DNA of 64,000 nucleotides from Tenderia sp965602225 (lineage in GTDB: Bacteria > Pseudomonadota > Gammaproteobacteria > Tenderiales > Tenderiaceae), in NCBI GenBank assembly GCA_965602225.1, contig CBFCYE010000014.1, forward strand, positions 7,891 through 71,890, read 5' to 3'. This document shows positions 16,316 through 25,671 of this stretch, piece after piece (the stretch's first letter is position 1; the number at the start of each line of letters is the position of its first letter). The translations under genes were made by a program, and so were the position numbers. The notes below the pieces were generated by a model. The model searched no databases, was not told where the DNA came from, and worked only from the letters and a program-made list of their open reading frames with translations.

Positions 16316-16771
16316 CTAATGACGGCCAGTATGGCCAAAACCACCTTCACCACGATGGCTCTCTTCAAATTCATCAACCACTTCAAAGCTAGCCTGGACC
16401 ACGGGCACAAACACCAATTGGGCAATGCGTTCACCGATATTCACTTCAAACGGCTCACTGCCACGATTCCAACAAGAGACAAACAACTGCCCCTGATAAT
16501 CAGAATCAATCAAACCTACTAAGTTGCCCAAGACAATGCCGTGTTTATGGCCCAGTCCTGAACGCGGCAAAATCACCGCTGCCAGACCTGGATCTCCCAG
16601 GTGAATCGCAATACCCGTTGGTATCAGCTGAGTCTCACCCGGCTGCAATATAATAGACTCGTCCAGACAGGCACGCAGATCCATACCCGCCGCGCCACCG
16701 GTGGCATAGTTCGGCAACGGAAACTCATTGCCAATGCGTTTATCCATAACCTTAACTTGTACTTTGTGCAT
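16316..16771 (-). CDS. dut: dUTP diphosphatase
   Basis: A trimeric dUTPase of 151 residues that hydrolyses dUTP to dUMP, keeping uracil out of DNA and feeding dTMP synthesis. The five family motifs are visible: GGAAGMDLRA, PRSGLGHKHG, GLIDSDYQGQL, ERIAQLVFVPV and the C-terminal HRGEGGFGHTGR that closes over the active site. ATG 16771 is chosen because MHKVQVKVMDKR is the usual N terminus and GAGAG precedes it; an in-frame start five codons earlier is unlikely. The start region overlaps the end of coaBC by 20 bases, so translation of the two is probably coupled. Confidence 0.95.
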   Translation of the reverse strand: MHKVQVKVMDKRIGNEFPLPNYATGGAAGMDLRACLDESIILQPGETQLIPTGIAIHLGDPGLAAVILPRSGLGHKHGIVLGNLVGLIDSDYQGQLFVSCWNRGSEPFEVNIGERIAQLVFVPVVQASFEVVDEFEESHRGEGGFGHTGRH

Positions 16772-17975
16772 TATATCTCTCTGCAATTAACGTGATTAAT
16801 TCCCGCGCCACGATGGATTTATCGGCACGTGTTATTTGTTTTTTTCTGCCTGGCCACAACACCGTCAGGGCGTTGTCATCGGCATTAAAACCCAGACCAT
16901 CGCCGACCAGATTGGCGGCAATCATATCCAGACCCTTGCGCTGCATTTTATCCTGAGCATATTTTTCCAGGTCGTTTGTTTCAGCCGCAAAACCAACACA
17001 AAACACCTTGTCTGCGGACTCTGTGGACAACGCCACCTGGGCCAAGATGTCCTCGGTACGCTCCAACGCCAGCGATAATCCAGCGGCATCCTTTTTCATC
17101 TTTTTGTCCTGCACCGCGGCCGGACGATAATCGGCCACCGCCGCTGCTGCGATAAAGATCTGGCTCTGTCCAGCATGAGCCTTGACCGCAACACTCATCT
17201 CAGCGGCAGTTTCCACCAGCACTCGCTCGACACCATTGGGGCAGACAAGCGCAGTCGGGCCGCTCACCAGCACCACCTCGGCACCGGCGGCAGAGGCCGC
17301 CTCGGCCAAGGCATAACCCATTTTACCGGAGCTATGATTACTGATGTAGCGTACCGGGTCGATGGCCTCGCGGGTCGGACCCGCCGTCAACAACACCCGC
17401 AAACCAGCCAATGGCCCTTGTTGCCAATGCCTAGCCAATGCATTCATTAATTGTTCGGCTTCAAGCATGCGGCCGGCACCAGTCTCGCCACAGGCCTGCT
17501 CACCCTCCGCAGGCCCCAGCAGAGTGACACCGCGTTGCTGTAAGACCTGACAGTTGGACTGAGTTGCGGAATGCGCCCACATCACCCTATTCATGGCCGG
17601 GGCGACAAACACCAGCGCCTCGGTGGCCAGACATAGAGTGGTAAGCAGGTCATCGGCCAGACCATGAGTCATCCGCGCAAGAAAGTTGGCACTGGCCGGT
17701 GCCACCAGCACCGCATCGGCCCAGCGCGCCAGTTCGATATGGCCCATCGCAGCTTCAGCCGAGCTATCTAATAAAGAGGTATGAACGGGATTGCCTGACA
17801 GGGCCTGCATGGTTAAAGGCGTAATAAATTCGCTGGCAGATGAGGTCATCACCACCCGCACCTCAGCGCCCTGCTTACGCAGGCAGCGAACCAGCTCGGC
17901 GCTCTTATAGGCGGCAATACCCCCCGTCACACCGATGACGATTCGACGACCTCTCACTCCTGCAGCTGCGGCCAC
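16752..17975 (-). CDS. coaBC: Bifunctional phosphopantothenoylcysteine decarboxylase/synthetase
   Basis: A protein of 407 residues that carries out two steps of coenzyme A synthesis. The N-terminal flavoprotein (CoaC) starts with IGVTGGIAAYKSAELVR and includes ANFLARMTHGLADDLLTT; the C-terminal synthetase (CoaB) contains LLTAGPTREAIDPVRYISN and SSGKMGYALAEAA, and later KKDAAGLSLALERTEDIL. The start is GTG 17975, preceded by GGGAGAG at the right distance; the frame stays open upstream, but that stretch has no family sequence and runs into radC on the other strand. It is divergent from radC and overlaps dut at its 3' end. Confidence 0.94.
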   Translation of the reverse strand: MAAAAGVRGRRIVIGVTGGIAAYKSAELVRCLRKQGAEVRVVMTSSASEFITPLTMQALSGNPVHTSLLDSSAEAAMGHIELARWADAVLVAPASANFLARMTHGLADDLLTTLCLATEALVFVAPAMNRVMWAHSATQSNCQVLQQRGVTLLGPAEGEQACGETGAGRMLEAEQLMNALARHWQQGPLAGLRVLLTAGPTREAIDPVRYISNHSSGKMGYALAEAASAAGAEVVLVSGPTALVCPNGVERVLVETAAEMSVAVKAHAGQSQIFIAAAAVADYRPAAVQDKKMKKDAAGLSLALERTEDILAQVALSTESADKVFCVGFAAETNDLEKYAQDKMQRKGLDMIAANLVGDGLGFNADDNALTVLWPGRKKQITRADKSIVARELITLIAERYNAQSTS

Positions 17976-18072
17976 AAACTCTCCCGTGGATTTATAAATA
18001 ATAAGAGGGGTAACATACCATTCTTGGGGGCATAAATCGAAACACGGATGTGACATTCGACAAGGAGTAGGC

Positions 18073-18747
18073 ATGGCAATTACCGATTGGCCGGCGGACG
18101 AGCGGCCACGCGAAAAACTTCTGCAACGCGGCCCGGCCGCACTCTCGGACGCTGAACTGCTGGCGATCTTTCTGCGCACTGGCATCGTCGGCAAGACCGC
18201 TGTCGACCTAGCCCGCGAACTGCTGGACGAACACGGCAGCCTGCGCGCCCTGCTTGATGCCGATCAAAAGCAGTTTTGCCTGAGCAAAGGTCTGGGACCC
18301 GCTAAATACGTACAACTACAGGCAACGCTGGAGATGGGCCGCCGCCATCTCGATGAACGCATGCGCCGCGGCGACGCTCTGACCAACCCGCACGACACCC
18401 GCCGCTTTATCAGTGCTCGCCTACGCGACTACCAGCACGAGGTCTTCGCCTGCCTGTTTCTCGACAATCGCCATCGCGTCATCCAGTTTGAGGAACTATT
18501 CACTGGCACCATCGATGGTGCCTCGGTGCATCCACGTGAGGTGGTCAAACGCGCCCTGCACCACAATGCTGCGGCGGTAATCCTGGCCCACAACCACCCT
18601 TCCGGCATTGCCGAACCCAGCCAGGCCGACCAACACATCACCCAGCGACTGCGCGATGCCCTAGGTCTGGTCGACATCCGCATGCTGGATCATTTTGTGG
18701 TTGGTGATGGCGAACTGACCTCATTTGCGGAACGCGGGCTATTATAA
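18073..18747 (+). CDS. radC: RadC family JAB/MPN domain protein
   Basis: A protein of 224 residues. The N-terminal part (WPADERPREKLLQRGPAALS) and the helix-hairpin-helix-like region are followed by a metalloprotease-like JAMM domain: the metal site is HNHPSGIAEPSQAD with Asp as third ligand, and FLDNRHRVI lies upstream. Despite the name, a role in DNA repair has not been supported in E. coli; the biochemical activity is unknown. AAGGAG precedes ATG 18073. It lies between coaBC (divergent) and rpmB-rpmG, a very common gene order in gammaproteobacteria. Confidence 0.93.
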   Translation: MAITDWPADERPREKLLQRGPAALSDAELLAIFLRTGIVGKTAVDLARELLDEHGSLRALLDADQKQFCLSKGLGPAKYVQLQATLEMGRRHLDERMRRGDALTNPHDTRRFISARLRDYQHEVFACLFLDNRHRVIQFEELFTGTIDGASVHPREVVKRALHHNAAAVILAHNHPSGIAEPSQADQHITQRLRDALGLVDIRMLDHFVVGDGELTSFAERGLL

Positions 18748-18830
18748 GCTAAGCTATTGTTTTACAATACGCATCGCTCCAACAAGGCTGCCCCACTTTC
18801 ATATTATTATGCAAACAGGGCCGTTTTTAC

Positions 18831-18859
18831 TTGAGCCCAGCCCCCGAATCTGGTATAAA
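18831..18859 (+). promoter_or_regulatory. Sigma-70 promoter of rpmB-rpmG
   Basis: TTGAGC (18831-18836) and TATAAA (18854-18859) are separated by 17 bases, ahead of rpmB. The expected start of transcription is about 18866, giving a leader of about 50 bases with GGAG near its end. Confidence 0.65.
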
Positions 18860-18914
18860 TTCGCCCTTCCTGCGCTGGGGCGCGGATAAAGAATTGATTT
18901 TTGGAGAAAGACTC

Positions 18915-19151
18915 ATGTCTAGAGTATGTCAGGTAACGGGCAAAGGCCCGATGGTAGGAAACAATGTTTCCCACGCCAACAATAGAACTAGGCGCCGTTT
19001 TCTGCCTAACCTTCACAGCCATCGTTTTTGGGTTGAAGGCGAAAATCGCTGGGTAAAATTACGCGTCTCTACACACGGAATGCGCATCATCGACAAGTGT
19101 GGCATCAGCACGGTTCTGGCTGACATCCGCGCTCGTGGCGAAAAGGTTTAA
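18915..19151 (+). CDS. rpmB: 50S ribosomal protein L28
   Basis: A basic protein of 78 residues of the large ribosomal subunit. MSRVCQVTGKGPMVGNNVSH, then RRRFLPNLHSHRFW and the C-terminal RIIDKCGISTVLADIRARGE are the standard L28 sequence. ATG 18915 has GGAGA seven to eight bases upstream; the longer open frame from 18831 covers the promoter. It has its own promoter (TTGAGC-17-TATAAA) and is followed after 12 bases by rpmG. Confidence 0.97.
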   Translation: MSRVCQVTGKGPMVGNNVSHANNRTRRRFLPNLHSHRFWVEGENRWVKLRVSTHGMRIIDKCGISTVLADIRARGEKV

Positions 19152-19163
19152 GGAGACTGAATC

Positions 19164-19331
19164 ATGGCTAAAAGTGCACGCGAAAAAATCAGATTAGTCT
19201 CAAGTGCCGGCACCGGTCACTTCTACACTACTGACAAAAACAAACGTAACATGCCTGAAAAGATGGAGATCAAAAAATTTGATCCTGTTGTTCGTCAGCA
19301 TGTGATGTATAAGGAAGGCAAGATCAAGTAA
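19164..19331 (+). CDS. rpmG: 50S ribosomal protein L33
   Basis: A protein of 55 residues of the large ribosomal subunit (MAKSAREKIRLVSSAGTGHF, then KFDPVVRQHVMYKEGKIK). It has no cysteines, so it is the zinc-independent form. AGGAG lies eight bases before ATG 19164. It is the last gene of the rpmB-rpmG operon and is followed by a strong terminator. Confidence 0.97.
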   Translation: MAKSAREKIRLVSSAGTGHFYTTDKNKRNMPEKMEIKKFDPVVRQHVMYKEGKIK

Positions 19332-19352
19332 TTACTGATCTAGCTTGCCTCA

Positions 19353-19383
19353 ATAAAAAAACCCGCCTTGGCGGGTTTTTTTA
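19353..19383. terminator. Bidirectional terminator after rpmG
   Basis: ACCCGCC (19361-19367) pairs with GGCGGGT (19370-19376), flanked by seven A on the left and seven T on the right. It ends the rpmB-rpmG operon and, because of its symmetry, can also act on minus-strand transcripts coming from the gene at 19.5-20.4 kb. Confidence 0.9.
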
Positions 19384-19513
19384 TATCTGAGATAAATTCA
19401 TTAAAGCTCCGCATCAAACCAGTTGTTGCTCCAATAGGGCAAACACCTCCTGCAACTCCACCAATCGAGATAACGCGGGCAATACGAAGCATAATTCGAC
19501 CCGAAAATTTTAA

Positions 19514-20437
19514 TCATTCCGTCCACGTGTACACCGCCTCGACCTTATTGCCTGGCTCTTCATAGCGGAGAGAGTGACACAACGCCCTAACCAGGCCGAG
19601 CCCCCTACCATGTTCGGCAGCGTCATCCTGTCCAGCAACACCTACATGATTCAGCGCAAAACCAGCGCCACTATCCTCGACTTTAATGATCATGCGCCCG
19701 CCATTCGCATGCCAATAAATTTGAATATCAATACTGACATGACCTTCCTGTAGTTCGGACAAACGGCGTTCACGCTCAGAAAAATATTCCATAAAGCCAT
19801 CTTCACCCTGTTTCATAGCAGAATCCAAACCAAGCACGCCATGATCCAAAGCATTGGCATGAAGTTCAGCTAAAACGGTGTAAACCTCAGACAAAACATC
19901 TTGCGACAACTGGTTCTCTTGCAGCTCATTCATAAGCAGGGGAATCATCTCAACTTGCGCCAAACGCTTGCCTTGTAATGCCAGGCTTGTTTTAAAGCTA
20001 TCAACAGCCTGATCATCAAACATCAGCTCAGACATTTCCATGCTCGGCTGATTCTCGACATGCCCCAAGATTCCCAACACCGCCTCGATAAAAGGAATTT
20101 CGACAACAGTAATATCATCATGCTGCGGGCAACCCTGGGAAAACTCTTCCGAGGCAGAAACAATCTGATCAAACACCGTTCCTACATCGGCATTAGCATC
20201 AATCACTTCATTCAGGCGTTGTTCACCAAACTCTTCACCATCAGCATTACGGCTTTCGGTTAAACCATCGCTATACACCAACACTCTGTCACCCGGCTTC
20301 AATAGAAAATGCTCGAACTCATCTTCAGCCGGGAAAAAACCATCAAGCCCCAGGGCAATATGGCGCGCAGGCAGAATGCGCAACTCTTTGAACGATAGTG
20401 TTAATTTGTTAGCTGCCCCCATCAACACAGCCTGCAA
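19514..20437 (-). pseudogene. 5'-truncated SpoIIE-type phosphatase fused to an anti-sigma-like ATPase domain
   Basis: An open frame of up to 307 residues. Residues 1-125 match only the second half of a PP2C/SpoIIE phosphatase: GDRVLVYSDGLTESRNADGEEFG and CPQHDDITVVEI. The first half with its metal-binding aspartates, and the receiver domain that usually precedes it, are missing. Residues from about 150 on hold a GHKL ATPase like RsbW/SpoIIAB: YTVLAELHANALDHGVLGL (N box) and VEDSGAGFALN then HGRGLGLVRALC (G boxes). Complete relatives are response regulators that dephosphorylate an anti-anti-sigma partner. Starts are TTG 20437 or ATG 20422; a stop codon closes the frame about 24 codons further upstream, in AT-rich DNA. 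The ATPase half may still work alone, so the gene could be a functional remnant. Confidence 0.6.
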
Positions 20438-20664
20438 AGAAAGATACTTCCCTTTTGATTTATACGTAAGGATATCGGGAAAGAAAAATTAAAAATCCCA
20501 TCTAAAAAAATTACTTAGACCGGACTACAAGCTCATACGACTTGAATTAAGGTGCAACAACACAACAAAGTAGACAAAATTATTTATCATACCAAACCGG
20601 TTATTTTTTGCGTTTATTTAGAAGACAACAGAGAAAGAACTCTCCCTGTCGCATTAAAGCTGGA

Positions 20665-21882
20665 TCAGCTTCTATATTCAGCGTTTATTTTGACGTAATC
20701 ATATGAAAGGTCGGTCGTCCAGATCTGCGCCTGCGCTGAACCTCGACCAAGATCTATTCTGATGGTTATTTCTTCTTCATCCATCACCGCCTGACCGGCT
20801 GCTTCGGTATATGCAGCATCACGGCCACCATCGCAGACGATGCGGACATCACCCAGATGGATTGTGATCTTGGCAACATCAAGACTCTCAACACCTGCTC
20901 GCCCTACAGCAGCAAGAATACGGCCCCAGTTCGGATCAGAGGCAAATAGTGCGGTCTTCACCAACGGTGAGTGGGCTACAGTGTAGGCGACCTGGCGACA
21001 CTCAGCCTCATCAGCCCCACCCTGAACATCAATAGTAATAAACTTGGTTGCCCCCTCACCATCACGAATAATGGCCTGAGCCAGCAATTGAAGCACCTCG
21101 GTTACGGCTGCGGCAAATTCGACGTAACCGGCATCTGACTCGGAAACAAACGCAACACCGGCCTGCCCACTAGCCACTAAAACACAGGCATCATTGGTCG
21201 AGGTATCGCCATCAACAGTAATGCTATTAAACGAACCATCAACGGCCTGCTGCAACAACTGTTGCAACAAAGCGGGAGCCGCTTTCGCATCTGTCGCCAC
21301 ATAAGCCAGCATGGTCGCCATATCTGGACGAATCATGCCTGAGCCCTTGGTAATGCCTGTAATGGTGACAGTCTTGCCGTTTATTTCGATCTGACGCGAA
21401 ACACCCTTAGCCAAAATGTCGGTCGTCATGATCGCCCGAGCGGCCTTCAGCCAGTTGTCAGCCGACAGGTCAGCATAAGCTTGAGGCAAGGCATTATGTA
21501 TTTTTTCAGATGGTAGTAACTCACCAATAACACCGGTTGAAAACGGCAGAACCTCATCTATCTTGCAGGTAGCCACTTCAGCCACAACAGCACATGAATC
21601 AAGCGCCGCCTTCATACCTGGCTCACCAGTGCCGGCATTGGCGTTACCACTGTTGATCAGCAAATAACGTGTTGCGGCAGCCGCACCGTGCTGGCGGGCC
21701 AGTATCACTGGCGCAGCACAAAAGGCGTTGCGGGTATAGACAGCGGCAGTTGCTGCGCCTGTGTTGATTTCCATCAATGCCAGATCATTGCGATTGGCAT
21801 ACTTAATCCCCGCTGCGGCTATCCCCCAGCGCACACCAGCTATCGGCAACAAAACCTCTGGCTCAAACAAACCTACCGGCAT
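20665..21882 (-). CDS. argJ: Glutamate N-acetyltransferase / amino-acid acetyltransferase
   Basis: A protein of 405 residues of the ArgJ family, which moves the acetyl group from N-acetylornithine back to glutamate and so recycles it; some members also use acetyl-CoA. It is made as a precursor and cuts itself before the Thr of KGSGMIRPDMATMLAYVATDA; that threonine then is the nucleophile. VDGDTSTNDACVLVASG and the C-terminal GRGSAQAQIWTTDLSYDYVKINAEYRS match the family. A classical argA is also present at the window start, so this strain has both routes of glutamate acetylation and ArgJ may act mainly in recycling. It starts three bases after the secA stop. Confidence 0.94.
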   Translation of the reverse strand: MPVGLFEPEVLLPIAGVRWGIAAAGIKYANRNDLALMEINTGAATAAVYTRNAFCAAPVILARQHGAAAATRYLLINSGNANAGTGEPGMKAALDSCAVVAEVATCKIDEVLPFSTGVIGELLPSEKIHNALPQAYADLSADNWLKAARAIMTTDILAKGVSRQIEINGKTVTITGITKGSGMIRPDMATMLAYVATDAKAAPALLQQLLQQAVDGSFNSITVDGDTSTNDACVLVASGQAGVAFVSESDAGYVEFAAAVTEVLQLLAQAIIRDGEGATKFITIDVQGGADEAECRQVAYTVAHSPLVKTALFASDPNWGRILAAVGRAGVESLDVAKITIHLGDVRIVCDGGRDAAYTEAAGQAVMDEEEITIRIDLGRGSAQAQIWTTDLSYDYVKINAEYRS

Positions 21883-21884
21883 GG

Positions 21885-24593
21885 CTAGCCCAGTTTACCG
21901 TGACACTGTTTGAACTTTTTACCTGAACCACATGGACATGGCTCGTTACGACCGACCTTGCGGCCGTCACGCACAAATGGCTCAACCTGCTCGGCATCAG
22001 CATCACCCTCTGACATGGCAGAGACATCGTCATGCTGAAATTCCATACTACCTTGACTACGACGTTGCTCATCCACCGCATCAACATCAGTCTGGTCCTG
22101 TACCTGCACCTTGGAAATAATAGCTATTACTTCGTGTTTGATGCGATCCAGCATCTCAGTAAACATTTCAAAGGCTTCACGCTTGTATTCCTGCTTGGGG
22201 TTCTTTTGTGCATAACCGCGCAGATGAATCCCTTGACGTAAATAATCCATCGCCGCCAGGTGTTCCTTCCACTGGGTATCAAGCACCTGCAGCATCACAG
22301 CCTTTTCAAAGTGACGTAACACTTCACTACCAGCCAGTTCTTCCTTGGTTTGATAGCCTGCCTCTAGCTCTTCCATAATGCGCGTACGTAGGTTTTCTTC
22401 GTGCAGTGCATCATCGGCATCAAGCCACTGTTGCACAGGCATGACCTGAGCAAACTCATGTTCCAGCCCGGCCTCCAGGCCTGGTACGTCCCACTGCTCT
22501 TCCAAACTCTGAGGGGGAATAAATTCATTGATAACATTATTAACCACATCGGCACGAATCCCCTTGATGGCGTCAGAGATATCATCCATGCTCATCAGTT
22601 CGTTACGCTGCTCGTAGATTACTTTACGCTGGTCGTTGGCAACGTCATCAAATTCAAGAAGCTGCTTACGCACATCAAAGTTATGACCTTCCACCTTGCG
22701 CTGGGCATTCTCGATGGCCTTGCTGACCCAGGGATGCTCAATCGCCTCACCCTCTTCCATACCCAATTTTTGCATGATTGCGGCGACACGATCCGAGGCA
22801 AAAATACGCATCAGACTATCTTCCAGCGACAGGTAAAAACGTGATGAACCCGCATCACCCTGACGACCGGCACGGCCACGCAGCTGGTTATCAACACGAC
22901 GAGATTCATGCCGCTCGGTACCAATTATGTGCAAACCACCTGCAACCAAAACCTGCTCATGACGTTCGTGCCATTCAGAACGAATCCGCTGAACAGCGAC
23001 CTCATCATTTGGATCAATACCATCAAGGTCTGCGTCAAGACTTCCACCGAGTACGATATCGGTACCACGACCGGCCATATTGGTAGCAATAGTCACCGCA
23101 CCTGCACGGCCTGCCTGGGCGATAATTTCCGCCTCGCGGGCATGCTGCTTAGCATTCAGGACTTCATGCTTGATGCCGCCCTTTTTCAGAAAATCCGACA
23201 ACAACTCAGACACTTCGATTGAGGTTGTGCCAACCAGCACCGGCTGACCACGACCATTACAATCCTTAATATCTTCGAGTACGGCTTTAAATTTATCTTG
23301 CTGATTCAGGTAAACCAGATCACCCATATCTTTGCGGGTCGTTGGTTTGTTGGGCGGAATCACTAGCACTTCAAGACTATAGATTTCCTGAAACTCATAT
23401 GCCTCAGTGTCCGCAGTACCGGTCATCCCAGACAACTTATTGTAAAGACGGAAGTAATTCTGAAAAGTGATGGAGGCCAAGGTCTGGCTCTCGCTCTGAA
23501 CCTTCACCCCTTCCTTGGCCTCAACGGCCTGATGCAAGCCCTCAGACCAACGTCGACCAGGCATGGTGCGACCGGTAAACTCATCGACAATAACAATTTC
23601 GTTGTTCTGGACAATGTAGTCCACGTCACTTTGGTACAAGGCATGGGCTCGCAGTGCGGCATTCATATGATGCATTAATGCAATGTTAGTGGCGTCGTAA
23701 AGGCTCTCGCCCTCTTGCAACAGGCCATTTTCCACCAGCATCTCTTCAAGCTTTTGATGCCCGGCCTCTGTCAAAAAGACTTGTTTGGCCTTTTCATCAA
23801 CCGAATAATCACCATCGCCCTCAGCACCATCTTCACCCTCTACCTGCTGCCTTTCAAGCCGGGGAATCAGCGTATTCATTTTGCCATAGAGCTCTGAATT
23901 ATCATCGGTTGGACCAGAGATAATCAGCGGCGTACGGGCCTCATCGATGAGGATCGAATCAACTTCATCGACCACAGCAAAGTTTAGCTCTCGCTGCATT
24001 TTGTCATCGGCGCGGAAGGCCATATTGTCCCGCAGGTAATCGAAACCGAATTCGTTATTGGTACCGTAGGTAATATCAGCAGCGTAGGCGGCACGCTTTT
24101 CTTCTGGATCCTGGCCGGATAGAATCACGCCGACGCTTAACCCCAAGAATTCATACAATTGCCCCATCCACTTGGCGTCACGCTGGGCCAGATAGTCATT
24201 CACTGTGATCACATGCACGCCCCTACCTTCCAGGGCATTCAAATAGACAGCCAGCGTTGCCACCAGGGTCTTACCTTCACCGGTGCGCATTTCGGCAATC
24301 TTGCCATCATTTAACACCATGGCACCAACCATCTGCACATCATAGTGGCGCATTTTCAGCCCACGCTTGCCGCCTTCACGTACCACGACAAAGGCCTCGG
24401 GAAGAATTGATTCCAGCGTTGCCCCATCTGCCAAGCGCTGGCGAAACTCAAAGGTTTTTGTCCTGAGCTCATCATCTGAAAGCGCAGCAAAGGCCTCTTC
24501 CTGAGAAGTGATCTGAGCAACAACCTTATGCATCTTCTTCAGCACCCGCTCATTACGGCTGCCAAAGACTTTTTTCAATAACTTAGTAACCAT
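21885..24593 (-). CDS. secA: Preprotein translocase ATPase SecA
   Basis: A motor of 902 residues that pushes unfolded preproteins through SecYEG. Visible are the N-terminal DEAD-type ATPase with MRTGEGKTLVATL (Walker A, about 102-110) and VDEVDSILIDEARTPLIISG (Walker B region), the preprotein crosslinking domain, the second ATPase domain with TNMAGRGTDIVLGG and GRAGRQGDAGSSRFYLS, and the C-terminal zinc finger NEPCPCGSGKKFKQCHG that binds SecB. The length is normal. No secM-like leader lies upstream; the neighbour there is an M23 peptidase gene. Confidence 0.97.
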   Translation of the reverse strand: MVTKLLKKVFGSRNERVLKKMHKVVAQITSQEEAFAALSDDELRTKTFEFRQRLADGATLESILPEAFVVVREGGKRGLKMRHYDVQMVGAMVLNDGKIAEMRTGEGKTLVATLAVYLNALEGRGVHVITVNDYLAQRDAKWMGQLYEFLGLSVGVILSGQDPEEKRAAYAADITYGTNNEFGFDYLRDNMAFRADDKMQRELNFAVVDEVDSILIDEARTPLIISGPTDDNSELYGKMNTLIPRLERQQVEGEDGAEGDGDYSVDEKAKQVFLTEAGHQKLEEMLVENGLLQEGESLYDATNIALMHHMNAALRAHALYQSDVDYIVQNNEIVIVDEFTGRTMPGRRWSEGLHQAVEAKEGVKVQSESQTLASITFQNYFRLYNKLSGMTGTADTEAYEFQEIYSLEVLVIPPNKPTTRKDMGDLVYLNQQDKFKAVLEDIKDCNGRGQPVLVGTTSIEVSELLSDFLKKGGIKHEVLNAKQHAREAEIIAQAGRAGAVTIATNMAGRGTDIVLGGSLDADLDGIDPNDEVAVQRIRSEWHERHEQVLVAGGLHIIGTERHESRRVDNQLRGRAGRQGDAGSSRFYLSLEDSLMRIFASDRVAAIMQKLGMEEGEAIEHPWVSKAIENAQRKVEGHNFDVRKQLLEFDDVANDQRKVIYEQRNELMSMDDISDAIKGIRADVVNNVINEFIPPQSLEEQWDVPGLEAGLEHEFAQVMPVQQWLDADDALHEENLRTRIMEELEAGYQTKEELAGSEVLRHFEKAVMLQVLDTQWKEHLAAMDYLRQGIHLRGYAQKNPKQEYKREAFEMFTEMLDRIKHEVIAIISKVQVQDQTDVDAVDEQRRSQGSMEFQHDDVSAMSEGDADAEQVEPFVRDGRKVGRNEPCPCGSGKKFKQCHGKLG

Positions 24594-24715
24594 TGGTCTT
24601 TAGAATTCTTCGCTAGAAAACACATTCACGCTGGCTTGCGCATAGATGGACGATAATAAAGCAAATCACCCCATTTAGAAAACAAATAGGGCTATATCAA
24701 GAAGGAAAAACGATT

Positions 24716-25645
24716 CTAACTGCGGGCAGTACGGACATATTTGACTGGATCAACCACTCGACCGTGGCGCAACACTTCAAAATGCACATGCGGACCAGTT
24801 GAGCGGCCACTCGATCCCATCAAGCCAAGTGCCTGGCCTTTTTTGACTGTATCACCCACGTCCACCAGGTTTTCACTATTGTGAGCGTAGCGCGTCACAT
24901 AGCCATTGCCATGATTGATTTCCACCATAGTGCCGTAGCCATAACGATCACCAGACCAGGTCACAACACCGGCTGCCACAGCCAAAATCTTAGTACCCAG
25001 CTTACCGGCAATATCAACTCCATTATGCTGGGCTGGTCGACCCGTAAATGGATCTGTTCGCGTACCAAAAAATGAAGACAACCAGCCTTTTTCCGCAGGA
25101 AAACCGGCCGGAAAGACCTCATCCTGAAGATTTTTTGACATCAACAGTGATTCCAGCACCGCAAGCTGCTGCTCACGATCATCCAGCTGAGTGCTCAAAC
25201 CAGCGAATGAAACCATAAAATCATTTAATTCTGCTTCAGGCAAACCATCAGCCGCTGCGGCTGGACCACCCTGAGCGGGAGCACTATTAAAATCGAATTC
25301 ACCCTTTTCGAGGTCCGCCATCTCAGTCAAACGCTCGCCGAGGGCGTCTAGGCGCACTACACGTGATTGCAATTCCGCCAAACGTAGGGTTAGGGCATTG
25401 ATATTTTCTTGTGCCCCCTGCTCTGCATTATTAATATCCTGACGTTGCAGCTCTAGCTCTGCACGCAAACTTGAGGCCAAACGCTCCTTCTGAGCCACGG
25501 CGTCATTAACCCCCATTGAGTAGCCTGTAAATAAGGAAACAACAGGAACCAACAGCACTATTACTGCTAAACTTGAAAAGACTGCACGACGACTAATACG
25601 TCGCGCAACGCCCTTTGAGTTTTGGGGTAATAGTATAATGGCCAT
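24716..25645 (-). CDS. M23 family (LytM) peptidase, membrane-anchored
   Basis: A protein of 309 residues with one N-terminal membrane helix (about 25-45), a coiled coil (about 55-115 and 150-175) and a C-terminal LytM domain. The zinc ligands are visible in HNGVDIAG (His and Asp) and GPHVHFEVLRHG (HxH). It should cut peptide crosslinks in peptidoglycan in the periplasm, or act as an activator of amidases. Homologues next to secA and lpxC are common in Pseudomonas and relatives. The start lies only 26 bases from the divergent dciA start. Confidence 0.9.
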   Translation of the reverse strand: MAIILLPQNSKGVARRISRRAVFSSLAVIVLLVPVVSLFTGYSMGVNDAVAQKERLASSLRAELELQRQDINNAEQGAQENINALTLRLAELQSRVVRLDALGERLTEMADLEKGEFDFNSAPAQGGPAAAADGLPEAELNDFMVSFAGLSTQLDDREQQLAVLESLLMSKNLQDEVFPAGFPAEKGWLSSFFGTRTDPFTGRPAQHNGVDIAGKLGTKILAVAAGVVTWSGDRYGYGTMVEINHGNGYVTRYAHNSENLVDVGDTVKKGQALGLMGSSGRSTGPHVHFEVLRHGRVVDPVKYVRTARS

Positions 25646-25671
25646 ACTTTATTTCGCCCTTAAATCAATCT

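Noticed and set aside
17976..18194. N-terminal extension of coaBC
   Set aside because: The open frame continues 73 codons upstream, but the stretch lacks family sequence, overlaps radC on the other strand, and GTG 17975 has a good ribosome site.
24594..24715. A secM-like arrest peptide upstream of secA
   Set aside because: The 122-base gap holds no open frame with a signal peptide and arrest motif.
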